A stretch of 64,000 bases of DNA, from NCBI RefSeq assembly GCF_900103585.1, contig NZ_FNHV01000010.1:1-64000 (forward strand). Direction: 5' to 3'. Below, in pieces: positions 35,320-43,914 of the stretch. This DNA is from Streptomyces sp. cf386 (lineage in GTDB: Bacteria > Actinomycetota > Actinomycetes > Streptomycetales > Streptomycetaceae). Positions within the stretch are counted from its first letter, which is position 1. Every line of letters begins with the position of its first letter. Below the pieces are notes generated by a model. It was not told where the DNA came from. It made no database searches and was given only the letters and a program-made list of their open reading frames with translations. Made by a program: the position numbers and the translations under genes.

Positions 35320-36204
35320 TCACCGGGACATCGGAGGGCGGGACATGGGAGGGCGGGACACGGGCGGGCATGCGGAGGCCCGTTCGAGTACGACCGTCCG
35401 CATGCCCCCCGGCCCGCTCTCCTCGTGCCGCACGCGCAGCCCGGCGGTGCGGAGTTGCTCCAGCACCCAGGCGTGGGAGAGCCGCAGTTTGCGGTAACTG
35501 TGCGCGGTGAGGGTCCAGTCGGCGTCCGCGCCGTCCCGGGTGTGGATCAGGTCGTGCACGACGACCGTGTAGTCGTCGAAGTCGTCCGGGTACTCCAGGA
35601 AGCAGGTCATGATCCGGTTCTCGGTGGCCCGGACCGGGAGGAAACGGTCGGTTCCGGTGAGCGGGACCGTCAGGTCGCGGTAGCCGAACACGGCCGTCCC
35701 GCCGGGTGCGAGCGCGGCGGCGGCATCGGCGAAGAGGGCGGCCACATCACCGCGGGTCGGCAGATGCGTCAGGGTGTCCCCCAGACAGACGACGGCTGCC
35801 GCCGACCCTGGCCGCACCAGCTCCCGCAGCGCCGTCCGCACATCCGCCCGCACCGGTCGTACGGCAGTCAAGTCGGCCGCGTGTGCGGCGAGTTCGCCCA
35901 GCAACGGCCGGCTCAGATCGACCGCGAGGACGGAGTCGAAGCCCAGCCCGGCCAGCGCGAGGCTCGCCTGCCCCGGCCCGCACCCCAGATCCACGGCGAG
36001 CGCCCCGTCCGCCGGACCGGCCGCGGATTCCGGGGTCACACCCCACGCCAAGAGGGAGGCGCGCTGCGTCGCGGCGAGCGCGTCGAGATCGCCGCCGAGC
36101 ATCCACGTGTAGTGCTCGGCGAGGAAACGGTCGTAGTGGTGGACGGCTTGGTCGAGTGCCGCAGCAGTCGGCGTTGTGGTCGTCGCGGTCGTCGCGGTCG
36201 TCAT
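35320..36204 (-). CDS. Class I SAM-dependent methyltransferase
   Basis: A 294-residue methyltransferase. SAM motif I is AVDLGCGPGQASLAL, the acidic residue after strand 2 is in LAVDLSRP, and VVCLGDTLTHLP fits post-motif II. The protein begins with a Thr/Ala tract (MTTATTATTTTPTAA) and ends with a short repeated SRPPMSRPPMSR tail encoded by a small tandem repeat near 35324-35357. The start is ATG 36204. The gene is divergent from an Lrp/AsnC regulator with a 99-base gap carrying an inverted repeat. The substrate is unknown. Confidence 0.88.
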   Translation of the reverse strand: MTTATTATTTTPTAAALDQAVHHYDRFLAEHYTWMLGGDLDALAATQRASLLAWGVTPESAAGPADGALAVDLGCGPGQASLALAGLGFDSVLAVDLSRPLLGELAAHAADLTAVRPVRADVRTALRELVRPGSAAAVVCLGDTLTHLPTRGDVAALFADAAAALAPGGTAVFGYRDLTVPLTGTDRFLPVRATENRIMTCFLEYPDDFDDYTVVVHDLIHTRDGADADWTLTAHSYRKLRLSHAWVLEQLRTAGLRVRHEESGPGGMRTVVLERASACPPVSRPPMSRPPMSR

Positions 36205-36262
36205 CAGGGGACGGCTCCCTTCGGTCCGGCGGACGAGGGAAATGTAGGGCGGAATACGGGAG

Positions 36263-36279
36263 TTGGGCGGCTCGCCCGA
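36263..36279. promoter_or_regulatory. Inverted repeat TTGGGCG-gct-CGCCCGA
   Basis: Seven-base arms with one mismatch around three bases, in the divergent gap between the methyltransferase and the Lrp-type regulator. It is a plausible autoregulatory site for the regulator. Confidence 0.4.
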
Positions 36280-36303
36280 ACGAAATTCGGCACCCCGGGA
36301 AGA

Positions 36304-36786
36304 ATGACGGCCATGGACGACACTGATTCGGCGATCCTCACCCATCTCCAGCGCGATGCACGGCTCACCAACCGCGAACTCGCCCGCAGGATCGGCATCG
36401 CACCCTCCACCTGCCTGGAACGGGTCCGCGCCCTGCGCGCCCGAGGTGTGATCACCGGCTACCACGCGGCCGTCCAGCCACGCCTGCTGGGCCGCTCGCT
36501 CCAGGCGCTGGTCTTCGCCCGCCTGCGCCCGCTGAGCCGCGAGGTGATCCAGGACTTCGAGGGCTACCTGACCCGACTCCCCGAGGTCGTCTCGGTCTTC
36601 GTGGTCTCCGGCGACGACGATTTCCTCGTGCATGTGGCCGTCCCGGACATCGAGCACCTGCACGCCTTCCTCATGGACCGCTTCAGCGCCCGGCGCGAGG
36701 TGGTGAGCTTCCGCAGCTCGGTGATCTACCGGCAGACGGAGACGCGCGTACTGACGCCCATGGAGAACGGTCGGGACGCAGGCTGA
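36304..36786 (+). CDS. Lrp/AsnC family transcriptional regulator
   Basis: A 160-residue feast/famine regulator. The N-terminal helix-turn-helix is complete (DSAILTHLQRDARLTNRELARRIGIAPSTCLERVRAL, quoted in part: ARRIGIAPSTCLERV is the recognition region). The C-terminal RAM ligand-binding domain includes VVSVFVVSGDDDFLVHVAV. Lrp proteins form octamers that sense amino acids. The start is ATG 36304; ATG 36313 is an alternative. Divergent placement suggests it controls the methyltransferase gene and itself. Confidence 0.92.
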   Translation: MTAMDDTDSAILTHLQRDARLTNRELARRIGIAPSTCLERVRALRARGVITGYHAAVQPRLLGRSLQALVFARLRPLSREVIQDFEGYLTRLPEVVSVFVVSGDDDFLVHVAVPDIEHLHAFLMDRFSARREVVSFRSSVIYRQTETRVLTPMENGRDAG

Positions 36787-36789
36787 GCC

Positions 36790-37227
36790 TCAGACCCCGT
36801 CGAGCAGCGACATGAGGCCGTGGTCCAGCTCCGGCCCCAGGTCCTCTCTTCCCGGCTCGACGACGGCGTACGACCGTTGCAGGAACCGTCGGAGAGAGGC
36901 CGTACCGAACCGGATCGCGGCCATGCCGTGCGGCGTGTGGAACTCCACGACCGTGCGGGACCGCCCGAGCGGCACGATGCGGACGTCCCCGATCCCGGCC
37001 GTCCCGCTCCCGCGGAGCCCCTCCTCCAGCAGCGAGCGCGCGAACGTCCAGGTGGCCCCGCGCTCGTCGTCCGAGACATGGGCGGGGAAGTCGATGCGCA
37101 CGGCGAAGGGATCGGCGGCGGAGTAGCGCAGGGTGGGGCGTATCGCCAGCTGCCGGTAGTGGGGGGTGACGAGGCGCGCGCGGACGGGCTGTTGGAGGGT
37201 CTGGAGGGTCTGGAGGGCGTGGCGCAT
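36790..37227 (-). CDS. SsgA-like protein (SALP)
   Basis: A 145-residue member of the SsgA/SsgB family, actinomycete-specific proteins that steer septum placement and sporulation. The family pattern is visible: ARLVTPHYRQLAIRPTLRYS, AADPFAVRIDFPAH, ATWTFARSLLEEGL, GDVRIVPLGRSRTVVEFHTPHG and the C-terminal SLRRFLQRSYAVVEPGRE. Not enough is distinctive to name which paralogue (SsgA-G). The start is ATG 37227. It is convergent with the Lrp regulator (4-base gap) and divergent from the sigma-factor gene. Confidence 0.85.
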   Translation of the reverse strand: MRHALQTLQTLQQPVRARLVTPHYRQLAIRPTLRYSAADPFAVRIDFPAHVSDDERGATWTFARSLLEEGLRGSGTAGIGDVRIVPLGRSRTVVEFHTPHGMAAIRFGTASLRRFLQRSYAVVEPGREDLGPELDHGLMSLLDGV

Positions 37228-37428
37228 GGTCGGTCTGCTCCTGTGTAGGTGACATCGCGCCTTCTCGACCCGGCGGCGGGCCTTTTGATTACGCCGAAAT
37301 GGAACGCGCTCTCTGTGATCTAACTCACGCGAACCAATTGGTTGAGATTTTAGTCATCTACGCTGACAAACTCGCCCGCCGCCCATCAGCAGCTCAGCAG
37401 CTCAGCAGGCAACTGGAGCGTTCCTGCC

Positions 37429-39258
37429 ATGACCGACGGTTCCCCCAAGGTGCCCGCCCAGGCGTCACCGCCCGCGTCCGCGGCCCCGTCCGCCACCGCG
37501 ACTGCCACCGCCTCGTACGCCCGTATCTACGAGGAACAGCAGCCGCGTCTGGTCGCTTTCGCGCGCTCGCTCACCCGTAACAACCCCTGGGCAGCGGAGG
37601 ACCTGGTCGCCGAGGCGCACTTCCGCGTCTGGCGGCGGCTGTCGGAGGGGCACGAGATCGAGAACGTGCCGGCGTACCTGATGACGACGGTGCGGCACCT
37701 GGCCGCGACCGCCGGCGGCGATGCCCGCGAGACCCCGCACGACCCGCGGACCGCCGCCGAGCGGACCGAGATCGCCGTCCACGCGGAGGACGCGGCCGAC
37801 CCGGCCGAGCAGGTCTCCTCCGTCGACCTGTTGGTGCGGGTGCTCGGCCAACTCCCCGAACGCTGGGTCCAGGCCCTGTGGCTGGCGGAGGCCGAGGGCC
37901 AGCCGCTGGAGACGGTCGGCCAGCGCATCGGCGCCAAGCAGGGCGCGACGGCCGTACTCCTGCACCGGGCCCGCGAGGGCATGCGTCAGGCCTTCCTGCG
38001 CTCCCAGACCGGCGCCCCCGACGACCCCGCCTGCGAGGTCCACTGGGTGCGTATGCCGGCGTACGTCCGCGGCAGCGCGACCCCGCGCCAGTCGGAACGC
38101 CTGCTCGCCCACGTGGACGCCTGCGACGACTGCCGGGGCCGGCTCGCGGTCCTCATGCGCGCCAACGACCGCCTGCCCGCGATGGTCGGCCCGGCCCTGC
38201 TGGTCCTCGCCGTCGGCGGCACGGGCAAGTTCCTGCTGTCCTTCGCCGCCGGTGCCGCCGGAGCTGCCGGGTCCGTCGGTGCCGCGGCCGGCCTCGGCGG
38301 CCAGATCGGCGGCGCCCTGCACACGGCCCGCCAGGCGGTCACCGGCGGCGCAGGCGGTGCGAAGGTGCCGACGGCGATCGCGGCGGGCGCCACGGTCGCG
38401 GGCGCTGCCCTCGCCATGATGATCGCGCTGGGCGTGAACGACCCGTCTCCGGCACCGCTTTCGCCACGGGTGCCGCTCGCGGAGACGCCGGTGGCCGCGC
38501 GGCCGTCGGAAGCGCCGGTCGAGGCGGCGGAGGCGCCGGGGAGGCCGGGGGGTGAGGGGCAGGCTCTGGCTGCCGAGGCCGCGGGGGCGGGTACGGCGGT
38601 CAGGGGGCCGGTGGTTGCGGTTGAGTCGGGGGTTGAGGCGCCCGATGCCGGTGCGCCTGATGCTGAGGTGCCTGATGCCGAGGTGCCTGATGTCGAGGTG
38701 CCGGTGGCCGACCCGCCCGCGGAGGAGAAGCCCGCGCCGGGAGGTGGCGTGCCGTCACCGTCCGTACCGGTGCCTGCGCCTGCGCCTGCTGATCCGGTGG
38801 GCGAGCAGCCGGAGAAGCCTGGGCCGGAGGAGCCGGGCCAGGAGGAGCCGGGGCACGGGAAGCCTGGGCCGGGGGAGCCGGGCCAGGAGGAGCCGGGTCA
38901 CGAGAAGCCTGGACCGGAGAAGCCGGGCCAGGAAGAGCCCGGGCACGAGAATCCGTACCCGAACGATCCGGGGGCGGAGCCGCAGGACCCGGAGCCGGAG
39001 ACCCCGGGGGCCGAGAGTCCTTCAACTCCGGTAGAGCCGGGGCCGGTTGAGGAGACGCCGGAGGCCCCGCAGGCCCCGCAGGCACCGGAGACGCCCGAGG
39101 CGCCCGAGGCGCCCGACACCCCGCAGGCGCCGGAGGGCCCGGAGAGCCCGGAGAGTCCGGACCACCCCACCCCGCCGGAGACGACCGACCCCGACCCCGC
39201 ACCCGCACCTGCCCCGCAGCCAACACCCGAGGCCCCCGGAAACGACTGCGGGAACTGA
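37429..39258 (+). CDS. ECF-type sigma factor fused to zinc finger, membrane segments and Pro/Glu tail
   Basis: A 609-residue single-chain regulator. Residues about 30-95 are sigma region 2 (YARIYEEQQPRLVAFARSLT, WAAEDLVAEAHFRVWRRL), about 130-190 region 4 (LGQLPERWVQALWLAEAEGQ, GQRIGAKQGATAVLLHRAREG). A zf-HC2-like anti-sigma motif follows (H228-x3-C232-x2-C235, with an upstream Cys/His near 200-203). Two hydrophobic segments lie near 241-260 and 325-343, then about 265 residues of Pro/Glu/Gly tail. Thus sigma factor and its likely anti-sigma are one protein held at the membrane with an outside tail, as in some actinobacterial ECF groups with C-terminal extensions. Release would need proteolysis or a conformational switch. 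A terminator follows. Confidence 0.88.
   Translation: MTDGSPKVPAQASPPASAAPSATATATASYARIYEEQQPRLVAFARSLTRNNPWAAEDLVAEAHFRVWRRLSEGHEIENVPAYLMTTVRHLAATAGGDARETPHDPRTAAERTEIAVHAEDAADPAEQVSSVDLLVRVLGQLPERWVQALWLAEAEGQPLETVGQRIGAKQGATAVLLHRAREGMRQAFLRSQTGAPDDPACEVHWVRMPAYVRGSATPRQSERLLAHVDACDDCRGRLAVLMRANDRLPAMVGPALLVLAVGGTGKFLLSFAAGAAGAAGSVGAAAGLGGQIGGALHTARQAVTGGAGGAKVPTAIAAGATVAGAALAMMIALGVNDPSPAPLSPRVPLAETPVAARPSEAPVEAAEAPGRPGGEGQALAAEAAGAGTAVRGPVVAVESGVEAPDAGAPDAEVPDAEVPDVEVPVADPPAEEKPAPGGGVPSPSVPVPAPAPADPVGEQPEKPGPEEPGQEEPGHGKPGPGEPGQEEPGHEKPGPEKPGQEEPGHENPYPNDPGAEPQDPEPETPGAESPSTPVEPGPVEETPEAPQAPQAPETPEAPEAPDTPQAPEGPESPESPDHPTPPETTDPDPAPAPAPQPTPEAPGNDCGN
38630..38970 (+). repeat. Repeats encoding the Pro/Glu tail of the sigma protein
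   Basis: Two tracts: GTGCCTGATGC(C/T)GAG units (15 bases, encoding AEVPD) near 38650-38705, and GAGCCGGGCCAGGAGGAGCC-type units (15-45 bases, encoding EPGQEEPGHEKPGP) near 38820-38950. Copies are imperfect and copy number probably varies between strains. Confidence 0.75.
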
Positions 39259-39267
39259 CGTTCACTG

Positions 39268-39300
39268 GAGGCCGGACAGGCGAGTTGCCTGTCCGGCCTC
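39268..39300 (+). terminator. Hairpin terminator after the sigma-factor gene
   Basis: A perfect 14-bp stem GAGGCCGGACAGGC/GCCTGTCCGGCCTC with a GAGTT loop, 10 bases after the stop codon. Confidence 0.85.
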
Positions 39301-39484
39301 TCCAAAACTCCCCAGTCCCTTCCATCTCATTCAGTCTCCTTCCGTCTCCTTCCGTTTCTGAATTCGACGTTCCGTGCGCAGAGTTCAGAAATTGAGATGG
39401 TGGCGACCGGCCCGCAGCGCTACTCTTCTGAATTCCGGTAGGCGCGCGCAGGGGTGCGTGCACGGGGGTATCGGGGGCGGCGGT

Positions 39485-40600
39485 ATGCGTTCAGTCGTGA
39501 CAAGGGTGTTTGCTCTGCCGATAGTTGGGATGACGCTGCTGGCCACGATGGGTGCGGCAGGCTGTGACGGGTCGGCCTCCTTCACTCCAACTTTCTCGCC
39601 GGTGACATTCACGCTCGACTCATCGGGGAAAATCACCGTTTCCGTAGGGCGATCTTTTGTGACCCCGATCGGGGTCTTCTCCGTGGATGCGGGAGTTGAG
39701 CATCAGTTCGAAATAAACCCCAAGGGATACCTCACAGCGGTGTTCCGATACCTGAGTCCCAAAGAGGGGCTGGTGGAGGCGGGATATCTGATCCGCACGG
39801 ACCGCCGAGTCGAACCTTCCCTCGACGGCCAGTCCCTGGCCGCGGCCAAGGGCGGCACGCTGCGCATCGACGCCACCGAGGCCGAGCCGGGCGAGACGAC
39901 CGAGCTCACCGTCTCCGACACCCCGCAGGATTCCCCGGTCCCCAGCGCCTCGGCCTCCGCGGCCTGTCCCGACTCCGGCGCCGTCGATGTCGTACTGCCG
40001 GAGGTGTCCGCCGGTGACTCCGTGACGGACACGGTCGCCAAGCTGACCGCCGCCTGCCTCCAGGTCCAGTACGCCGCCGAGGAGTCGGACGGGTCAGAGG
40101 GCGCCGTCACCAAGGTCGAGATTCCCACGACCGGCTCTGCCGGGACGGTGCAACTGCCGCGCCCCGACGAGTCGGCCCCCGGCCCGGGCGACAAGGTCGA
40201 GGCGTCCGTGGACAAGGCCGCCACGGTCTTCGTCGCGACCCCCGCGCAGACACCGTCTCCGTCCGACACCGACACCGATTCCGCCACCGACCTCTCGCCA
40301 ACCCCCACGGACCCCGCTTCGCCCACGGACGACACGACCGCCCCGGCCACCACGACCGTCTACGGCCGGGCCTCCGCCCCGGTCCGCTCCGACCCGAGCA
40401 CGGCCGGTGTCCAGGTGAGCAGCATCGCCGCGGAGGGCGAATACCGGGCCCTGTGCTTCCAGCACGGCGAAGAGGTCTCCGCACACGGCTCCGTCAGCGA
40501 CATCTGGGTCAAGCTGCTCCGCAGGAACGGCGAGACGGGATGGGTCACGGCGACCGCGCTGAGCGGCGAACCGGAGACGCTGGTCCCCACGGCCTGCTGA
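39485..40600 (+). CDS. Lipoprotein with C-terminal SH3-like domain
   Basis: A 371-residue predicted lipoprotein. Its lipobox is MGAAGC, with lipid-modified C27. Residues 30-145 form a beta-rich domain of unknown family. Residues 165-275 contain a segment that reads like a PASTA-type repeat (VDVVLPEVSAGDSVTDTVAK, LTAACLQVQYAAEESDG). A Pro/Ser/Thr linker leads to a C-terminal region resembling a bacterial SH3 domain (SDIWVKLLRRNGETGWVTATAL). The start is ATG 39485; codons before it have no ribosome site. It may sit at the envelope near the membrane-bound sigma protein encoded just upstream, but a functional link is speculation. Confidence 0.72.
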   Translation: MRSVVTRVFALPIVGMTLLATMGAAGCDGSASFTPTFSPVTFTLDSSGKITVSVGRSFVTPIGVFSVDAGVEHQFEINPKGYLTAVFRYLSPKEGLVEAGYLIRTDRRVEPSLDGQSLAAAKGGTLRIDATEAEPGETTELTVSDTPQDSPVPSASASAACPDSGAVDVVLPEVSAGDSVTDTVAKLTAACLQVQYAAEESDGSEGAVTKVEIPTTGSAGTVQLPRPDESAPGPGDKVEASVDKAATVFVATPAQTPSPSDTDTDSATDLSPTPTDPASPTDDTTAPATTTVYGRASAPVRSDPSTAGVQVSSIAAEGEYRALCFQHGEEVSAHGSVSDIWVKLLRRNGETGWVTATALSGEPETLVPTAC

Positions 40601-41056
40601 CCCGGGTCGAGTTGAGGTGCCTGGCCGATCCTCCAGTGGGGCCGGGTTCACGTAGCGAAGACGGCGGCTCGCCCACGGGCCGCACGCCGGCGGAACTGCA
40701 TGAGGACTTGCTGACGCTGGACCCCGGCGGCCGGCCGGAAAATCACTCGCCCGGCCCTACTCTCACCGCGTGACCCGAGCGTCCTCGCTGACGGACACCC
40801 TTGTGACTCACGTCACCGAGATCGCGCGAAAAGAAAGCGGATGCTGTCCCCACGGCACTGGCATGCTCATGCATGACTACTGGGGGGTAATCACCGTCTG
40901 CGCACCGCGCCGGAACGGCCGTATCGACATGCCGCGCATCCCGACCATCGGCATGCCCTGATACGCCGATCCGCTGCCGCCCGCCGCAGCGCACGTCTGC
41001 TCCCCACCCGTCACCTCCTGCAGCGCACCCCCATACACCGCTCCCGAGGAACACGC
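40601..41056. other. 456-base region with no confident gene
   Basis: Between two lipoprotein genes. A 63-codon forward frame from GTG 40770 to 40961 has moderate GC bias at third positions and includes two adjacent Cys codons, but lacks a clear ribosome site or known motif. Nothing else is recognisable. Confidence 0.5.
40770..40961 (+). CDS. Possible small protein (63 aa)
   Basis: Starts at GTG 40770 and ends at TGA 40961. It contains an ARKESGCCPHGTGMLMHDYWG segment and ends RIPTIGMP. No signal peptide, membrane segment or domain is seen. Codon bias is intermediate between coding and intergenic. Given as a weak candidate only. Confidence 0.25.
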   Translation: MTRASSLTDTLVTHVTEIARKESGCCPHGTGMLMHDYWGVITVCAPRRNGRIDMPRIPTIGMP

Positions 41057-42547
41057 GTGCACAGACCCAGGCTCAAGAGACATGCCCTACTGCCGGCAGT
41101 GACCCTGGCGGCCCTGCTGGCCACCGGTTGCTCCACCAACCCTCCGACCACCGCCACCGACACACCGACCACCAGCGCGGCCGAGACCCCCGAAGCCGCC
41201 CCGGTCCAGGAACAACTCGCCGTCGTGTCGCCCCCGTCCGGTACGGCCACCCCCACCGCGGTGGCCGACGAAGGAGAGGGAGGCACGGCGAAGAGGTCCT
41301 CCCTCAAGGTCGCCTCGTACGACAGGAAGAGCGGACGGGCCGTCATAAAGGCGCCCTCGGCCGGAGCCTCATCCAGCCCTTCACCCAGCCCTTCATCCAG
41401 CCCTTCACCCAGCCCCGCAAAGCACGCCACGGTCGCCGTCGGCGACATCATCGCCAGCGCCCCGGCCCCCGGCGCCCCCGACGGCGTACTGGCCGAGGTC
41501 ACGCAGGTGGTGGGCGCCACGGAAGACGGCGATACGACCGTCGAGACCGAACCGGCGAAGCTCAACTCCGTGCTCGGCGCGAGCAAGGCCGCAGGCACGG
41601 TCCCGGTGGACCCGTCGGCGATGGAGGTCGAGCCGCTCGTCCAGGGAGTGAAGGTCTCCTGGGCCAAGACGGGTGACCTTCACTTCGGCCCCGAGGGCGC
41701 GAAACTTCCGCTCGGCAGCCTGCGTATCGACGTGGGCGCGGTGATCGCGACGGCCGAGGGCGCCCCGGCGTCGGCGGCGGCGTCAGTGAAGGGCTTCGTC
41801 CAGCTGGCCCCCGAGGTCGAGTTCTCTTACGACGGCTCCGGCTCCGGCACCGGCACCGGCGCCTCGCCCGGCGGCGCCTTCCTGGGCCTGTCCGGCGACT
41901 GGGCGTCCCAGTGGTCCCTGAAGGGCCGCGCGGCCGGCTCCACCGACGGACAGCCGATCCGCATCCCGTTCGCCGAACTCCACTCCGACCCGGTGATCCA
42001 GGTCGGCCCCGTCCCCGTAGTCGTAAATCTGGACCTGACCTGCTACATCCAGGTGAACGCGGACGGCAGGGTCACCGTCGACGTCGAACAGGGCCTCAAG
42101 GGCGACTTCCGCGTCGGCGGCACCTTCTCCTGGGCCAAGGGCTGGACCCCGGTCAGCGAGTCCGACATGACGGGCGAGCCCCTCAAGGCCCGAGTCACGG
42201 CGGCCGGCGACGTCAAGGCGGCCCTGGGCGCCGAGGCGACCGTGGGCCTCTACGGCACGGTGGGCGTCACCGCCGACCTCGCCCCCTACATCCGCGCCCA
42301 CGCGGACGCCTCGGCCGAGGGCTCCGCCGACGGCACGGGAACGGTGACAGGCGCCTACGCCCTCTACGGCGGAGTGGACCTGACCGGCTCCCTCCAGCTC
42401 CAACTGACCATATTCGGCACACCCGTCTTCCAGAAGAAGATTCCGCTCGGGGCACTGCACCATGAGTGGCCTCTGACGGAGGGCGGGGGAGCGATGACGA
42501 CGAAGCCGACGACACCGACGAAGCAGTCGCAGCCGAAGACCGCCTGA
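41057..42547 (+). CDS. Large hypothetical lipoprotein
   Basis: A 496-residue exported protein with signal MHRPRLKRHALLPAVTLAAL and lipobox LATGC (C25). A Thr/Pro linker follows, with a Ser-Pro repeat tract near residues 108-120. Residues 130-470 alternate beta-like segments, including GDLHFGPEGAKLPLGSLRID and VAGQVQ-free VVVNLDLTCYIQVNADGRVTVDVEQGLKGDF. No family is recognised. A short Thr/Pro/Lys tail (KPTTPTKQSQPKTA) ends the protein. The start is GTG 41057, with CGAGGAAC upstream. A terminator hairpin follows. Confidence 0.78.
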   Translation: MHRPRLKRHALLPAVTLAALLATGCSTNPPTTATDTPTTSAAETPEAAPVQEQLAVVSPPSGTATPTAVADEGEGGTAKRSSLKVASYDRKSGRAVIKAPSAGASSSPSPSPSSSPSPSPAKHATVAVGDIIASAPAPGAPDGVLAEVTQVVGATEDGDTTVETEPAKLNSVLGASKAAGTVPVDPSAMEVEPLVQGVKVSWAKTGDLHFGPEGAKLPLGSLRIDVGAVIATAEGAPASAAASVKGFVQLAPEVEFSYDGSGSGTGTGASPGGAFLGLSGDWASQWSLKGRAAGSTDGQPIRIPFAELHSDPVIQVGPVPVVVNLDLTCYIQVNADGRVTVDVEQGLKGDFRVGGTFSWAKGWTPVSESDMTGEPLKARVTAAGDVKAALGAEATVGLYGTVGVTADLAPYIRAHADASAEGSADGTGTVTGAYALYGGVDLTGSLQLQLTIFGTPVFQKKIPLGALHHEWPLTEGGGAMTTKPTTPTKQSQPKTA

Positions 42548-42603
42548 CCCTGATACGCCACACCACGCCACGCCTCACCCCGCACCACAGGGGTGGACCG
42601 ACC

Positions 42604-42653
42604 GCGGGCCGCACCGAGGACTGACTGGTACTCGGCGCGGCCCGCGCTTTCTT
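42604..42653. terminator. Hairpin terminator
   Basis: GCGGGCCGC-a-CCGAG pairs with CTCGG-c-GCGGCCCGC around a 12-base loop, followed by CTTTCTT. It closes the lipoprotein gene and faces the reverse-strand gene at 42694. Confidence 0.75.
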
Positions 42654-42693
42654 GCCCTACGCCGCCCCCGCCCCGGCGGGGAACCGCGCGACT

Positions 42694-42915
42694 TCAGTCG
42701 CCCGAGCCGGCGCCCGCGCCGGAGCCCCAGTCGGAGCCCGAGTTCGAGCTCCTCCCCGAGCGCCCCGACTTCCGCACCAACTGGCCGACCCCCAGGGTCA
42801 CGGCGGCCACACCGCGCACCCAGCGCGGCCCACCACGCGACGCCCACACCACACAGACGCATCCTCCGACGACAAGCAAGAGAACGCCGACCAAGACGAG
42901 CACGATCACACTCAT
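42694..42915 (-). CDS. Small single-pass membrane protein (73 aa)
   Basis: Starts at ATG 42915 after AAAAGGGGG. Residues 3-26 are strongly hydrophobic (VIVLVLVGVLLLVVGGCVCV), followed by a basic region (RGGPRWVRG, RKSGRSGR) and a Gly/Ser tail. A Cys-x-Cys pair lies at the end of the helix. No family is recognised. It lies downstream of the YqeB-like gene on the same strand, with a 250-base gap holding a proline/aspartate-coding repeat. Confidence 0.6.
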   Translation of the reverse strand: MSVIVLVLVGVLLLVVGGCVCVVWASRGGPRWVRGVAAVTLGVGQLVRKSGRSGRSSNSGSDWGSGAGAGSGD

Positions 42916-43173
42916 CCCCCTTTTCCCTCGGTGGTCCGCGCAATCCTCGCAGCCGAGGGAACAGCCCTTCGAACCGGATCGGCAGGAAGGAGGAGTCCTG
43001 CCCGATCTGCTCACCCCACCTCCACCGAACCGGTGAACGCGGGTTCGCCGTGGCCGACCGGGGGAGTCCGGAGGTGCGGCCGTCAGGGTGGCGCAGCGTC
43101 AGGTTCCGGTACGTCAGGTTTCAGTGCATCAGGTGCTGAAGCATCAGGTTCCGGGGCGTCAGCTTTCTGTCCG

Positions 43174-43914
43174 TCAGGGACGCTGAGGCATACGCCAGTA
43201 CTGCCGCTTCTTCTCATCCCGTATGACGACCCCGAGCCTCAGCAGCTCCCCGCGCAGCTCGCGGGCGTCCTCGGCGCCCTCGCCCTTCTCCCGAGCCGCC
43301 GCACGGGCCCTGAGCAGCGCGTCCGCCCCGTCGGGCAGACCAGGCACACCGGGAACCCAGCGCCTGAACTCCTCCCGGTGCGGATCCTCGTCCGCCCACC
43401 GGTACCCCCGCTCGGCGAAGGCGTCGGCAAGCCGCCGCCAGGGCAGATGACAGTCCTCCCGCGCGATCTCCATACCGTCCGGACCGAGCAGCACGAGCTG
43501 CTTCCCGTCCCGCGCCACCAGCCCGACCTCATCGCCCCCGAACTCCTGCGACGCGTCCCGGACGGTGAGGACCACCCGGCTACGGGAGACGCTCACGGCC
43601 AGCGACTCATGCACCCCGATGAACCCGATGACCAGCCCCACCACCGCCCCCACACCCACGGCACCGAGGGTTCGCCCCGGCTCGGGAAGGGAACTCAGCA
43701 GCTCGGCCGGCCCCTTCAACGGCGCCCAACGCAGCGTCACAAGCCAGTCCGCGAGCAGCGGCGCCAACCAGCCGACGACGACCCCGCACCCCATGCAGAA
43801 GAGCACAAGAAACCGGGCCGACTCCGCGATCACGACGTCCGCGTCACGTTCCGACGCACCGGCCGACGGACGGCCCTTCCTCGAAAGATCCCCCGTACCC
43901 CTCATATCCCCCAT
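43174..43914 (-). CDS. YqeB-like membrane protein
   Basis: A 246-residue protein with two hydrophobic helices (about 33-55 and 80-102), then a soluble domain with FGGDEVGLVARDGKQLVLLGPDG, IAREDCHLPWRRLADAFAERGYRW and a C-terminal helical part (GELLRLGVVIRDEKKRQYWRMPQ), a pattern matching YqeB-family proteins. Function unknown. The start is ATG 43914; ATG 43905 is possible. Directly after the stop, the +1 frame continues 29 further codons rich in Pro and Asp before a new stop, suggesting either recent frameshift loss of a tail or programmed recoding at CCC-TGA-C. Confidence 0.75.
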   Translation of the reverse strand: MGDMRGTGDLSRKGRPSAGASERDADVVIAESARFLVLFCMGCGVVVGWLAPLLADWLVTLRWAPLKGPAELLSSLPEPGRTLGAVGVGAVVGLVIGFIGVHESLAVSVSRSRVVLTVRDASQEFGGDEVGLVARDGKQLVLLGPDGMEIAREDCHLPWRRLADAFAERGYRWADEDPHREEFRRWVPGVPGLPDGADALLRARAAAREKGEGAEDARELRGELLRLGVVIRDEKKRQYWRMPQRP

